DNA of 64,000 nucleotides from Toxorhynchites rutilus septentrionalis (GCF_029784135.1 NC_073746.1:107698161-107762160), one strand, 5' to 3'. Positions 33,815 to 46,239 are shown, numbered from the stretch's first letter. Notes: generated by a model from the letters alone, not told the origin. Made by a program: numbers and translations.

Positions 33815-34885
33815 ATTTTGGCGCTCCCGGCAAATGCCGGGCCAGTGGAACTTTGGCCTTCTCAACGTAGGTAATACTTGCGCCATTTTTATTAGTAGTA
33901 CAGGGCGGACTCGATTATATACAGTCTCTGATTTATTTTCACTGTATATAATCGAATCCTGTATTTAATCAAGTCCAGAAAATAATTTTTTCCAATCGTT
34001 TTTTATGCATATATTTTTTTTGTTTTTTGAATATAAAAGAAGAATTTAATTTTTGATTCATCCCCTTTAAGTCATAAAATACTTTTCTCATATAAAAAAT
34101 CTGAATTCATTCGGGAGGCGATAGAGGATCATATTTGATGAAAAAAATCCTTCTACGCATAAGTTCGAATTTCAACAATGACAGAGCTATAGAACTTTTA
34201 ATTTGTTTCGGACTCTGTTTCCTAAAACTGGCTCTACATCAAAAAGACGATTCTGTTGCTTCCATTAGAAAGATAAGAATATTTAGTACAGGATATAGTT
34301 GTGAAACATCTAAATTAGTGGATTAAAATAGCATTTTGGAAGTGAAAAACTTCAAAGTAAGTGATTTTTAATGTGTTATTATTAATTTTATCCTAAAAAA
34401 AACATATTGAACTTGATTGTTTCTATCAATTAAATTAAAGCTTTTTAACCGCTCTACAATTTGTTCTTTGACACCCAACTTCTATATATCTTAGTTTCGT
34501 TGCAATATCGATATAAACGATTCCTGGTGAAAATTTAAGCAAAATCTTCATAGATCGCGATTTTGACACCACTGCACATATAAAAGCCACTTAAATTTCA
34601 CCTTAACGTTGAAAGGTAATATTTTTTCGTGAAATAAGTCATAAGTTCGAATCACATATAATCGACTCTGTATAAAATCGAGTCCAACCTGTACTTAGTT
34701 GAGATTTCTACGCAGGATAAAACGCCTTGAATGTATTCTGGAATGGCAAGTTCTAGAATATGCGTGACCACAGCACAAGCCGGAAGAAAATTCTTTGACG
34801 AAAAATCCCTCGGCCCGTTCGGGCCGAACCCGAACCCCAGGCATGATATCGTGGGACGCTAACAACTCGACCACGGGAGCACTCG
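33815..34885 (-). mobile_element. SINE family 1, copy 3, split by a pogo-like MITE
   Basis: Minus orientation. The tail-side part is at about 33838-33900 and the head-side part at 34692-34885 with the B box (here altered to GGTTCGGCCCGAAC-like text) and A box. The two parts join exactly at a single TA once the element at 33901-34691 and its duplicated TA are removed. More diverged than the other copies. Confidence 0.75.
33901..34691. mobile_element. Pogo-like MITE, copy 2 (791 bp)
   Basis: The ends are CAGGGCGGACTCGATTATAT and, inverted, CAGGTTGGACTCGATTTTAT. TA flanks both sides (33899-33900, 34692-34693). A second inverted copy of the motif (ATATAATCGAATCCTG) lies at 33945-33962. Internal phrases match copy 1 at 11808-12604 (GATAGAGGATCATATTTGAT; GCTTTTTAACCGCTCTACAA). 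The termini of the two copies differ more than their interiors. Confidence 0.78.
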
Positions 34886-34899
34886 TATGCTGCAAGCAT

Positions 34900-34985
34900 C
34901 TTATATAGGAAAAACAAGATCGATTTCATTGAAAAAATTATCATTCCACCAAATTGTCCAGATTTTCGACCCATCAAGAGATATT
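34900..34985 (+). pseudogene. ITmD37E transposase fragment
   Basis: Reads KNKIDFIEKIIIPPNCPDF then RPI, equivalent to the catalytic-domain segment seen at 27655-27715, including the start of the RPIE motif. It ends abruptly where the LINE tail begins. Confidence 0.7.
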
Positions 34986-35552
34986 GTGATTGTGGCGATG
35001 GCTATCATCGGGCATGTTGTCTGGTCGTGTATCCGGTTCCATGCTGCCCGCTCTCAGCTCTCCAGAGCATTGAGGGCACAAGACAGACATTCGGATATCT
35101 CCGGCCAGGATATCTTAGGTAGCCGTGATCCTGATCTGCTGCTTCATCTATACCTGTTCCTCAGAAACGCCGATGTCAACGTTTAATTATGCTTCCTTCG
35201 TGGTATCCCTGTTTCATATCCCTCCTACCCGATCTATAAACTTAGTCGCGGCAATACATACACACACTCTTTACAGATACACGGCTCGAAGGTTGTGCAG
35301 TCCACTGATCATTCTACAAAAGTTGAGGATTGTACCGCTCATGACAACTCTACACAAGCTGGTGATTGTGCCGGTTAGTGCATCCCAATAGGAAGTATCC
35401 TGTGTCGGGCACACGTACATAGCACTGGAAACATCCCAATTATGAGAACACTTGTAATACTAACCTCGAGCCAACCGCGAGTAATCGGTTACCTATCACT
35501 AACATAGTTGTAAGGCAAACATTGTCGAAATATAAAAAAACATAAAAAAAAA
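34985..35552 (+). mobile_element. 5'-truncated I-clade LINE tail
   Basis: Encodes the ORF2 C-terminus (CGDGYH, GHVVWSC, LHLYLFLRNADVNV, stop at 35184-35186), parallel to the end of ORF2 at 32690-32896. The 3' region has CTCGAGCCAACCGCGAGTAA and ends in A-rich sequence. Truncation happened within the last ~70 codons. Related to, but distinct from, the LINE at 27792. Confidence 0.8.
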
Positions 35553-35707
35553 TCTGCACCAATCTGTTCTTCACACGCGGAAAAAAATCCGTACCAATCT
35601 GTACTTTTTGACGAAAATCTGTATTTTGTACCGTACAGAATCTGTACCAAAAATAACGGAAAAAAACCGGTACCTTTCCAGATAAATTTCTACGTGTGGC
35701 AACACTG
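35553..35707 (-). mobile_element. Probable hAT end
   Basis: Ends GTGTGGCAACACTG (about 35694-35707), the inverse of a CAGTGTTGCCACAC terminus typical of mosquito hAT elements. Inside are several repeats of AATCTGTACC and its inverse. The partner end was not found, so the extent is uncertain. Confidence 0.4.
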
Positions 35708-37121
35708 GTTGCAACTTATGATTTTGTTCTTTCTATATTTGCTCGGGAATCTCATCCGCCCACTGCTCGATTCTCCATGCAAATCAGGCAGCACACGCAA
35801 ATAACGCCAGCTCGAGATAAATAGATATTTCACAAAACAACAAAAATCACTACGATATTTAAATATTAGATATACATACACAATATTAATAAATCTCAGA
35901 ATAAGAGAGAATGAAAAAGCATAATAAAACTTATCGATATTTCTGCTACACCACGATCTAAACATTAATTTATTATAGGAATTTTGTTCGAGATATACTC
36001 AACAAGTCTAAACGTGTTTTTGAATGTTGTTTTTTTGTGTACTTAGAGCTGAGAGATGGTTCAAAGTACCAATCATTCGAGGTGAACTGGATTATTCGGG
36101 TCAGGAACAAACTATTGCGAACGATGGGGAACAAATCTGCAGCGAATGAGGGTTCAAATTTTGGATCTCAAAACATACAGGCAAATTTTGGCTCACTTAA
36201 ATACTATCCAAGACAATAAAACATACCTTAAAACCTAGTGTACACTTTCAATGGTATAAAATGTCCGATTAGATTCAAAAATACAATTTCGCTTAATTTA
36301 TCAATATATTCGCAACTCAATTTAAATATCGACTGATTTCAATTCACGGGGGCGCTACGCAGTGATTAAACGATACGATTGCAAATGAGCTGACTTTAAA
36401 TAACTAGATCGTAATTCGCGATTAAATTTAATCAGTGAGACATAATCTCGCGCGCTCCCGCATGTTTCTGGGGCGCTTGGGATTCCACGGGAATGATACG
36501 GGGGAATGTGCTGACCACAATATGAGCAACGAAAATAATAAATTCGCTACGAATCCGGGGTGTGATAGTAATTGCCGTCGGGTTAAACGTGTAATCCACT
36601 ACTCGGGTGAGGGGTGCTTTATACGAACGACAACCCGATATGTCCGATGCGCGATGTTATATGGCCATCGAACTGGTGTGACGAATGATAATATCTTTTA
36701 ATTTGGTTTTAATTCAACAGTTTCCCGGTGGCGATTACCGCGGAATTTTAAATCGTGCAATAAAACGGACTCATTAATTAGCTTCGGGAAATATACAGCG
36801 CACGGTGGTTAGATGAACGGGAAAGCATTGGTGAGCCGCAAACGCGAATATCGAATCTGAATTCGTAGCTGGAAAGGGGACGATTTTAATCTGAACTCGA
36901 TGGAGTGATGACAAATTAACATTTTTCGTCTAAACCTGGTGTTCATTGCCAGACAACTAACCCTTCGTGTGAACCATAAACAACACTACTGTTGGAGAGT
37001 TATCATCCACCCAACACTACGTCCCTGGAATCACGACACGCGCAGAAAATAGCAGTAAACAGAATAGCTACAACAATAGGGAAACAACAGCAATACAACA
37101 TCGACAGAGCGCTCGATCGAG
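35708..37121. other. No gene recognised; possible BEL leader near the end
   Basis: The first part is AT-rich. 36330-36900 is more GC-balanced with no repeat relation to the rest of the window. 36960-37121 leads into the BEL gag remnant and may contain its leader, but no LTR or primer-binding site could be identified. Confidence 0.4.
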
Positions 37122-38164
37122 ATGTCTTCACGGAGAACCGAAAGCCTGATAGACCCGCTGACAATTACTAAGGCCAATTATCAGATCGCCTGGGAAATAT
37201 TGTTGAAACGTTTCGACAATAGCCTACAGTAGAAGAAGCGTCAAGTTCAATCGTTGTTTCATCTTCCAACATTGACCAAGGAATCAGTCACCGAACCCCA
37301 TACACTACTAGAGGGATTCAGAGAGGGTCGTGAAATTATTGGATCAAGGTGTAGATTCAGAGTACTACAAAGATTTACTGCTGGTCCATATTCTCACAGC
37401 ACGACACGACCCGGTAACACGCAGAGTCTGGGAAGAATTCTCGACGACTGAGGAACAAGACGGCGGTGTGTTCAAGTACTACCATCTCTTCCCAGTAAAT
37501 CGGTGGATTCTAAAGAACCAAACCCACAACAGTTTTCGATGTCAAGACCGGCATCTACAACGGCAAGTTACATCAGTGTGCATGGTTCTGAAGCGCAATG
37601 CGCGTGGCCTGTAAAGGGGATCATCCGTTGTATCAGTGCCCAGTGTTTCAACGACAAAGGATAGCGGAAAAAGACGCATTATTGAGGACCCGTTGGCTCT
37701 GCCGCAATTGATTCAGGGTAGGACATCAGGTGAAGAATTACAAATCCAATTTCAGCGGCTAAAGACAAACACCGAATCCGAGCGATTGTGCGGTCACGAG
37801 TGTCCGAATACTCCCGAGACACGAATTTCTTAATTTTGTCGAAAGTTACGGTGAATCTTCCGACATTGACGATGAATACGAAAGGGTGGTCGACTCCAAA
37901 AGGCATTGAACTGGCCGATCCTGAATTCTTCCAATTCAAGGACGTGGATATAAAAGTTTTTTTCGATTTTTTTTGGAACTAGCGGAAAGATTTCGTTGGG
38001 TGAGAGACTACCATCATTCAACGAGTCAGTCTTTTTCTGGGTAGTATGTAGAGGTTTGTCGGTATCGAATCAATCCATACAGGTCAACTGTAACATATCC
38101 GCATCGGGAAACTTGAAGTCTTGAATTGCTAGATTCTGGGAATGGGAAGAGATTGGAACAACTT
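37122..38164 (+). pseudogene. BEL/Pao element 1: gag and protease remnant
   Basis: Gag text: DPLTITKANYQIAWEILLKR (37155) and then, in shifted frames, EYYKDLLLVHILTARHD and TRRVWEEF (about 37350-37440), as in BEL gag. Zinc-knuckle region: GDHPLYQCPVF (about 37618) and LCRN-stop-FRVGHQVK (about 37699), where a Cys codon has become TGA. Protease region (DUF1758-like): ELADPEFFQFKDVDI (about 37912-37955), SGKISLGERLPSF (about 37980) and FWEWEE (about 38130), leading towards RT. Many frameshifts and stops. Continues after the insertions at 38165-40190. Confidence 0.8.
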
Positions 38165-38589
38165 GCCCCACATTTCCCCGAATTTTTTTTAATGAAAGTG
38201 TTCCTCAAAGTGTCTTTTATCACTCAGCACTTGAGTTTTTCACCCGAAATCCCCCCTTTTAGAATTTTCTCAATATTAACCCGAAATCAGGCATTCCATG
38301 CTAAACCGATATAGTGGTTCTCAGATTTTCGTGAAAAGTGGTAGTTTTGTTCTTTCTCGCAAAACATTAGACCCGTATTTTTTATTTTTTTAGTAGGGTG
38401 ACCATTTCCATTTTAGGGTTGTCCGAAAAATCAACTTTTTCCTCTTTTTTCCAAAAATGACTTTTTTTTTAAATTCATAACTTTTGAAATACCAAACCGA
38501 TTCAGATGATCAACATATCAAGTTGAAGCCAACCACCTGGTCTTTTTCTGAAAAAATACTACGCCTGCAGAACAACTGTTTTTTCCGGT
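38165..38589. other. Unclassified insertion or flank between BEL and LINE
   Basis: AT-rich with a GTAGGGTGACCATTTCCATT phrase and T-runs. No target duplication found; nature unknown. Confidence 0.4.
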
Positions 38590-40190
38590 GATGCAATGCT
38601 ACAATCAGCTTTCAACAGACTGAAATCCTCAACCTCCGATGGACCGGATGGAATCCCAGCAATAATTCTCAAAAATGTGCTGTTGGATTGCTGTCTCCAA
38701 TACGAAATTTATTCAGTCTTCCCTTGTCAGCGGGTATCTTCCCTTCGCTTTGGAAGAGAGCATACATTTTTCCGATTCTCAAAAGAGGGGACAAAAGGAA
38801 CGTTGATAATTATCGAGGAATCTCTGCTCTGAACGCTATGTCGAAACGTTTTGAACTTTTGGTTATGGGGCCGATATTTTTCCACTGTAAGCATTACATT
38901 TCCATCGATCAACATGGATTCATGCCGAAGAGATTTTCCACAACGAATCTTCTTTCTTTAACGACATACGTTTTTGATGGAATGTCCAATGGATTGACCC
39001 AAACGGACGCGGTCTACACAGACCTGTCAGCTGTCTTCGACAAAATCAACCACGATATTGCAGTGCAAAGGTTAGATAAGCTTGGTTTCAGCGGAAATAT
39101 TTTGCATTGGCTGAAATCTCATCTGATCGAACGCTCTCTCACGGTGAAAATTGGCGATTGTCTTTCTGATGAATTCTCAACAACATCAGGAATACCTCAA
39201 GGAAGTCATCTAGGCCCTTTGATATTCTTGATATACTTCAACGATGTAAATCTTGTACTGGAAGGACCCCGGCTTTCCTTCGCCGACGATTTGAAGTTGT
39301 GTTTCCATGTGAGGTCTGAGAGCGACGCATTATTTCTCCAGCGTCAATTGGAAATTTTCCAGAAATGGTGCGTGGACAATCGTATGACACTGAATCCAAA
39401 CAAGTGCTCCACGATCACTTCCTCAAGAAGGAAAGACTCAATTAATTTTGGCTATCATCTTGATGGTGTTCAGCTAGCCAAAGTCGACTGTATAAAGGAT
39501 CTAGGCGTTTATTTGGACTGAAAGCTTAATTTCAAAGCTCATGTCAACTACATCGTTGGGAAAGCCTCCCGTAACCTCGGTTTCATTATGCGAATTGCGA
39601 GAGATTTCACCGATGTCCATTGCTTGAAATCGTTATTATGTGCTTTGGTTCGCTCTACACTGGAATACTGTTCAGCGATTTGGAATCCGTTTTATCAGAA
39701 TGGAGTCAACAGAATCGAAGCCGTGCAGAAGCGGTTCATCCGAATCGCTTCACGGCGTTTGCCATGGCACAACCTTCATCAGCTACCAAGTTATGAGAGC
39801 CGATACCAACTAATCAGCATCGAAACATTACACGTACGGAGAGATCTCATCCGTGCCTTACTGATATACGACGTCTTGACGGCTAGAACGGAATGCCCAG
39901 TGATACTAGAAAACATCAATCTCCGAGTTCAACCTGAAAATCTACGGAACCATGCCTTCCTTCGAGTACCTTTCTACCGTACTAACTATGGATGCAACTC
40001 AGCCATTCAAGGGCTACAACGTCTGTTCAACAAAGTAGCTTCGGGATTCGACTATCATAATTCACGAAGTGCAGTTCGGCAAAATTCTATTGTACTTATT
40101 AACAGTTTCCACTAATATCATTAGGGCAGTAATGTGCCTGTTGATATCTGAAACAAATAAACAAATAAACAAACAAACTGCAAATCATTA
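38590..40190 (+). mobile_element. 5'-truncated Jockey/CR1-type LINE
   Basis: Contains most of the RT domain and the C-terminal region, then a 3' tail of AAACAAATAAAC-type repeats (40153-40180). No RNase H follows the RT, separating it from the I-clade LINEs here. Inserted between the protease and RT of BEL element 1. Confidence 0.82.
38596..40115 (+). pseudogene. Jockey/CR1-type LINE reverse transcriptase, broken
   Basis: Starts within RT at SDGPDGIPAIILKN (38638), shifts frame near 38690, then reads DNYRGISALN (38805), AVYTDLSAVFDKINH (motif A, about 39010-39055; Ser and Val replace the usual Lys/Ala), TTSGIPQGSHLGPL (motif B, about 39180) and SFADDLKL (motif C, about 39276). A TGA at 39519-39521 interrupts LGVYLD / KLNFKAH, and the same frame resumes to 40113-40115. 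The downstream half has LVRSTLEYCSAIW and RIEAVQKRF, typical of the thumb and C-terminal region. One frameshift and one nonsense codon are the only obvious defects, so it is younger than the BEL it interrupts. Confidence 0.85.
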
Positions 40191-40199
40191 AACACCAGA

Positions 40200-40880
40200 G
40201 GAAGCTCGATGTGAGGATTATTTCAAGCGAACGGTACAGCGTGAAATGGACGGTCGATAAAGGTTTCCGATGTGGTGCAACGGTGTTATTTGTCTCACCA
40301 CCCAGTTATCAAGGAAGACAGCACTACCACAAAACTACGAGTAATCTTCGATGCTCCGTGTAAAACCTCAACAGGAGTATCATGGTATAATGGATTACTG
40401 GTGGGCCGGTGATCCAGAAAGATTTGCGATCGATCATTATTCGATGCCATTCTCTGGTATTTTTCTCCCGACAATGATACAATAACCTATTAGCTGGACA
40501 CGGTAACGTATGCCTGAGGATTCAGTTCGACAATATGATGAATTGGAATTGGGAATTGGGATCATCCAATTCCTCCGATGGTGGGTGAGACCTGGCGCTG
40601 TTATCAACGAGAGCTTTCTTTATTGAACGAAATCCGGATTGAGAGCTGCGTTATCATACCCGATGCAATTTTGGTCGAGGAACATTGTTTCTTAGATGCC
40701 TCCGAGAAGAAATATGAAGCGTGTGCCTATATAAACAGCATAGATTCGAGCGGAATTATTAAGGCCAGATTACTGTCGTCTAAGTCAAGAGTAGCTCCAA
40801 TGAAAACCCAGTCTATTCACGAGATTAAAGCTTTGTGGGGCACATCTCTCGAGGTTATCGTATGGGAAGATCCGTGACTC
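40200..40880 (+). pseudogene. BEL/Pao element 1: RT and RNase H remnant
   Basis: RT start: VIKEDSTTTKLRVIFDA (about 40308-40360), TSTGVSWYNGLLVG and IQKDLRSIIIR. The rest of the RT palm is missing. RNase H-like region: RCYQRELSLLNEIRI (about 40594), EEHCFLDASEKKYEACAYI (about 40674-40735) with the DAS active-site Asp, and KARLLSSKSRVAPMKT (about 40760). A large internal deletion joins RT fingers to RNase H. The histone-promoter repeat copy C is inserted just downstream. Confidence 0.8.
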
Positions 40881-40902
40881 GATGTGAATAGCAGCGTAAA
40901 CC

Positions 40903-42222
40903 GTTTTGACGTGGGACTACGTCTAACCGGAATATATGGAGGGTAAAATGAAAACCTAAACACAGAACATGCAGGAAAAAATGAAAGATTTCGAATGCTT
41001 ATAGCTCGAACATTTCGTACTGGATAGGAGAGATGTTTGCATCACTTGATAGGGAATATTTCTACGCATCTATCGCAACTAACAAAATGTTGTTTTTCAT
41101 TAGATAAACAATTGAATAACTGTAAAACATTAGGCGTTATCTAAACGCCCTAACTGCATCGTTTTGATTGGCCCGATTTACGGTTTCCCTAACACAGCCA
41201 TCAAAACCAAGCAGCCTTGGGGAAATCGGCATTGCAAATACATGAAAGTAGGGGGACTTTTGTTCTCATCGAAAAATGTTCCCTAACACAGACTTTAAAA
41301 CCAAGCAGCGAAATCGGCATTGCAAACACACGAAAGAGCCTAGAGGCGAGTGAACCCTCTTAAAACTAAGAAGAAGAAGAAGAACACACGAAAGTAGGGG
41401 GAGCTTTTGTTCCCACCGAAATGTGTTCCCTAGTAGAGATTTCTAAACCAAGGTGCCTGGAGAAATCGGTATTTCAAATTCATGCAAGTCGGGGGTATTT
41501 TTGTTCCGACTGGAATGTGTTTCCCTAACACAGACTTCAAATCCATGAAGCGTGGGGAAATCGGCATTGCGAATTCATACAAATCGGGGGTATTTTTGTT
41601 CCGATTGAAATGTGTTTCCCTAACACAGACTTCAAAACCGAGGTTTCTGGGGAAATCGGCTTTGCAAATAAATGCAAACTGCGAGTACTTTTGTCCTCGC
41701 TTGCCTTTGTGCAGAGTGGAATATGTCTGTCCTAACATGATCTTCTAAACTTAGGAACCTGGGAAAATCGTGCAGACACTAGAAGCGAATGAACTTCCCA
41801 GTTTCAAACAAATTCGAGATTCGAGAAGTATGTACACTTTTGGGATGTAAACTTCAGAGGGAAATGTAAAATAGAATAATCGTTTGATAATTTTTTTTGT
41901 CTTTATTGGAAAGATTTTCAGCCTTAGGCTGGTTCATCAAACGTTTGATAATTCTTCCGTACATATATTTTGTTCTAGTCATCATACCAAACGTAAAAGG
42001 TCCGTCATTAAATTTACTTGTAACGAAGAACAATCAATCACAATAAATGAATTGACTTTACACGGCATTTGTTCATTTTTTTCACTCACAGAGCAAATAT
42101 ATTGAACTCAATTGAATTTGGAAACTGTTTCATTCAATCAAGAATTTAATCAATACAAACGAATGATTGCTAAGCTAAGGTAGTTCCACGTCAACCTTGC
42201 GGTTATATCATAGATATAACCC
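40903..42222 (+). mobile_element. Histone-promoter repeat family, copy C (tandem-rich form)
   Basis: Begins TTGACGTGGGACTACGTC (about 40906). It ends GTAGTTCCACGTCAACC and then a perfect 9-bp hairpin, GGTTATATC / GATATAACC, at 42201-42221. After ~250 bp shared with copies B and D, including the hairpin GGCGTT/AACGCC (about 41133), it carries about six ~95-bp units (41190-41770). No histone module. BEL sequence resumes directly after it. Confidence 0.72.
41190..41770 (+). repeat. ~95-bp tandem array inside copy C
   Basis: The unit contains GTTTCCCTAACACAGACTTC, then GGGGAAATCGGCATTGCAAA and AAGTCGGGGGTATTTTTGTT. Adjacent units at 41523 and 41618 are 95 bp apart. The outer units are diverged. 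The same unit is found in copies B, D and E. Confidence 0.8.
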
Positions 42223-42225
42223 ACT

Positions 42226-43766
42226 CATTTTTTTTTCTCACGTGTGTCCTTCATTGTATAGCAGTTTGGCATGTTTTTATGGCTAATAGGATCTCGAAAA
42301 TGCCAACGATATCCGTTGGCTGTCAGTGGAGACACGTGACATGAGCTGAGAATTCTGTGGACCTCATTTCTAGGGGTATATCTCCAGAGGACATCATTAT
42401 TAATAAAATTTGGTGTCATGGACCAGAAGGGTCCCGATTATTGGCCAGCATTTCCAGAAAATTCTATGGTTGAAGAAGGTGAGGAAGAGAAACGTCGTAC
42501 AGTAGTAACCAACATTGCTTCAGGAAAGGTGGAATTCAATGATTGTTATTTTCGGAAGTTTGGAATGTTCGTGAATTAATCCGGTGTACAACTAATTGGC
42601 TGAGGTTGATGAAACTGCTTCGTGAACCTAGGAATACTCGTAAGGACACGAGATTTCTTTCTACTATCGAGCTGAAAGATGCAGAAAACCGGTAAATCAA
42701 AAGTGCAACAGGAATATTTTCATCTAGGTTGGATGGCTGATTCTAAAGGGCAAATGGTTCCCCCAAAATCTCCGCTTCGATGGTACAACCCATATATATA
42801 TCGGAGGAAGGGTTGATAAGAGTTGGCGAAAGACTGAGGCATTCAGCGGAATCCGAAGCAACGAAGTACCCAGTTGTTTTGTCAGCTAGGCATCATTTTA
42901 CGCGAATAATCATGAGGTTTCAGGTTCATTACTTCGGACTACTTTACCTAATGCTAGTCCCACGACGACCAGCAGTGAAGACTTATGTAGCAATATTCGT
43001 TTGCATGAATACGAAGGCGGTCCACTTAGAACTTGTGAGTGACCTATGTACCAACCGATTTCTACAAGCACTACGGGGATTCGTCTCAAGAAGAGGAATG
43101 TGCACGGATATTTACTCCGACAATGGCACTTATTCGAGAATTTTTAATTTTTTTAGAAAAATAGCAACCATAATAGTCTAGTTTCGAAGGAGTGTACCAA
43201 TCAAGGGATAGCATTTCAATCCACCCAGAGCAACTCACTTCGGAGATTTGTGGGAAGTTACCGTATGATCGACTAAAGCCCACTTACTCAAGGTTCTTGG
43301 CGAAAATGTTGCGACTTCCGAGGATATGAGCGCTCTACCCGTCCAAATAGAGGGGTGTCTCAATTGAAGGCCATTGACACAGATGTCTGAGGATCCAAAC
43401 GACTTGGAGCCATTGACGCCTGCCCATTTCCTTATCGGATCTTATCCGCAGGCAATCCCTTAGGAGCACTTCCATGTAACCGTCTGAACAAATGGCAATT
43501 GATTATGAAACTTCTACAGGATTTCTGGAAAAGATGACGCAGACATTATTTGGCACAAACTACAAGGAAATGTGAATATCGTAGTTGAAAACCTTCAGGA
43601 TGACAACCAGCCGCCTATGCGTTGGAAAATGGGCAGAATTGTTGATGTTCACCCGGGGGACGATGAAGTTGCGCGAGTTGTGATGCTAAAAACCTCATCA
43701 GGGATGTCCGGTCAAAGAAAAAAAAACCATGGGGTTAGGAACTTAACCATTAAAATGATTGATTAG
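42226..43766 (+). pseudogene. BEL/Pao element 1: integrase remnant
   Basis: WRHV followed by DLISRGISPEDIIINK (about 42325-42395) marks the RNase H-integrase linker. LIRVGERLRHSA and KYPVVLSARHHFTR (about 42810-42905) precede the integrase; then FVCMNTKAVHLELVSDL (about 42998-43045) and IYSDNGT (about 43110-43130) give the first two catalytic Asp positions. The C-terminal part reads DPNDLEPLTPAHFLIGSYP (about 43395) and then VDVHPGDDEVARVVMLKT (about 43643-43695). The HHCC knuckle region and part of the core are deleted; stops and frameshifts are frequent. Confidence 0.8.
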
Positions 43767-43794
43767 AATTCCATTGTAGCCCACTCCCTTACCT

Positions 43795-44335
43795 GTCGAA
43801 GAGGTTTTTGTCATCGAAGTCTACAAGGTCCTGGAAGAAACTACGCGATGAATCAGTGGTGAGAAATTCGAGATCCGATTACTTTGGAAGTATGACTGTA
43901 TCGAGTTTCCTGGCAGCCCAACCAAGGCGGAACGACGCCTGAAGTGTTTCCGGATGAAGCAGCTTTCTTAAGACAGAATTTGGAACGGAGTGATACTGAT
44001 CAGAGACAATCAGAGGTTTCTAGCAATCTAGCGAAGCAGTCACCTTTCGCTGACGAGCACGGTTTGTTGCGGGAGGGCAGTAGTGCTGCAGATGGGACGG
44101 TGTTGGCCTGTGATACGAAGATTCCGATCATCTTCCCCACAAAGCATTGAATTCCGGACCTGCTGCTAGACTTCTATCATCCGAAGTACGGCCATACCAA
44201 CGTTTATCGTCAACGAGGTGCGTCAGAAATTCCACGTGCGTACAAAGACAACGCCCGCTACTTCTAAAATGGGACCGCTTCCTGCGATACGGTTGGAGCC
44301 ATGTGATAAAATGAGCACGACTCCAAGTATTGTGT
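43795..44335 (+). pseudogene. BEL/Pao element 2: pol fragment
   Basis: VFPDEAAFLRQNL (43942), SPFADEHGLLREGSSA (about 44045) and LLLDFYHPKYGHTNVY (about 44162-44208) correspond to the stretch before the integrase in BEL pol. They duplicate a region already covered by element 1 (42810-42905). It is therefore a second BEL copy, lying directly behind the first. It is interrupted by the minus-strand LINE and resumes near 47170. Confidence 0.7.
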
Positions 44336-44357
44336 TGCAGTGAACAATAACCTTTCT

Positions 44358-46215
44358 TTATTCTTTATTATTATTTGATTCATCTGACAGAAATAGTCTT
44401 AATGAATAATCTATCACGTTTAAAAACACATGCAGTCTTCTTATACTATCAACAAATTGTGACGTGGACATTCCAAATTCGAACACTGATTCAACAGACG
44501 GAAACATGCGGACAATTGCACAAACAGATTGGTTGTATCCATACAAAGTACGATGAAATCCCGGCTGCATTAGGGATCGATATCTAAGCATCCTACCCGA
44601 GACTCGAAAGTCCAAAAGCGATAGGAGTTAAAGGCAGTCCACATCGCCATTGAGTAGTTTAACTAAAACGTCGCTTGTCGAATCTATCGTCTCCGATCAA
44701 GGGTTTCAAGTCTAAGCAAGCGACATCTGTCAGGATATGCAGGTAGGTTCAATGGGTCACGCCACGGCACTCTTCCAATCCTTAGGTTCCACGGAAAAAG
44801 TGAGCAATACATTGCTTTTAGGCAATGAGGGTCTTTGAAATCTTTGGCAATCTTGAATAGGAAGCCAAGTTATCGGTTTGTCCTAGAGATGGTCGAAGTA
44901 TAATGAGAATGGAAGGAAAGTTTGGGATCCAGCATTACGCCAAGATCTATCACTTCTTCTACTCTCTCAAGAACATTCTCAACGATGTGATAGTCAAAAA
45001 TGATTGAGTCCTTGGATCGATGGAAGGTCATTACATGGTACAAGTAACAGATATGATTCTTTCCAGCACATGGGAAACACTCCTCTTTCGAACGAGTGTC
45101 TGAAAATGAAGGCAAGCGGCTTCGCAACTGCACTTACGGAAGACAGATGCAGGAATACCATCCGGTCCAGGAGAAAATGAATTCTTCAATTTCTTGGAGA
45201 CGTCGATGATCATTGCAGGTAATATTTCGAACGTATCCAAATCTGCTGCATCCGCAACGATGTTAGACGCAGCCAGTTCAGCATCGGAATCGCTAGATGG
45301 CTCGGTTTGAAATGCAAAATACCTCGCAAAGAAGTCGCACGCTTCGGCTTCATCACTGAATTACTTGTACACTAAATTGGACGGAACTATTGGGTTTTTG
45401 TTTTTGCTATTGACAAAGCTCCAGAAGGATTTTGGATCACGACGTAGACCAAACTGCACCCTTAATACATGTGATTTGTGAAGTGCAGCATTTAGATGCC
45501 TGTAGTCATCGCTTGCATGTTTAAAATTGGCTTTTGTAAAGTTGGATCGATGAGTTAGCATACGACGCTGCCATTGATTGCGTACATGCTTTGCCCTCCG
45601 GAGGAGAGGCGTACTCCAAGGAGGTGAGATTGGGCAACGTTTCAAAGGACAAAGGCAAAATTCGAATGCCATGTCATGGACGTTCGTACAACCGTAGATA
45701 CATCTCCAATCAGAACCGGACAGATGAGCAGAAAGGCTGTCAAAATCAATTTTGCGGTAATTTATTTTATATTCTTCTACATTTCCCACGGAAAGCGAAG
45801 TCACCGATTTAGCTGGTGTGTTGAAACGAATACTCAGATAAAGGTGATGCGGATCTACGGCCACTAGTGAATCATTGGCGGTCAATACCTCAGCATGGCT
45901 TCCTTCGGATACAAAAACCAAATCCAAAGTACGGCGAAAGTGATTCAGTTGTGCATTAATTTGATTCATGTTCAAGAAATCCAAAAGTATCGGGTTGTCA
46001 AGACGTAAGCTGTTGTCGTCGTTAGACCATGCTAAACGCGGCTGGTTATAGTCGCCACAATCGAGAATTATAGCTTCGAAGTTGGCGGACGCACTTAGTT
46101 CACGTACTGTGACGATATGATCTTCCATCAAAACGACATCACGGCTTTTATCGGGTGGAAAGCAAATGTTACACATCAGGAAACGATGGTCCCGAATATT
46201 CGCAGAAACACACAC
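44358..46215 (-). pseudogene. LINE ORF2 remnant: endonuclease kept, RT deleted
   Basis: The frame 46215-45361 contains CDYN-like endonuclease text (LDCGDYNQPRLAWS, about 46080) with the catalytic D-x-N, FRRTLDLVFVS and DPHHLYLSI (about 45850), where the usual SDH/DHH catalytic pair is altered to DPHH. RT begins with SPGPDGIPASVFRKC (about 45160), then the sequence jumps to SKDSIIFDYHI and IDLGVMLDPKLSFHSHY (about 45010-44905), so motifs A, B and C of RT are absent. A terminal part homologous to the end of the plus-strand LINE at 39950-40100 is at 44615-44358. It cannot encode polymerase. Confidence 0.78.
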
Positions 46216-46239
46216 ATGCTCCAGCCGGTTTCCGTCGGG

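Noticed and set aside
36435..36701. 88-codon frame with several Cys residues
   Set aside because: Cys spacing fits no zinc finger I know and there is no related copy.
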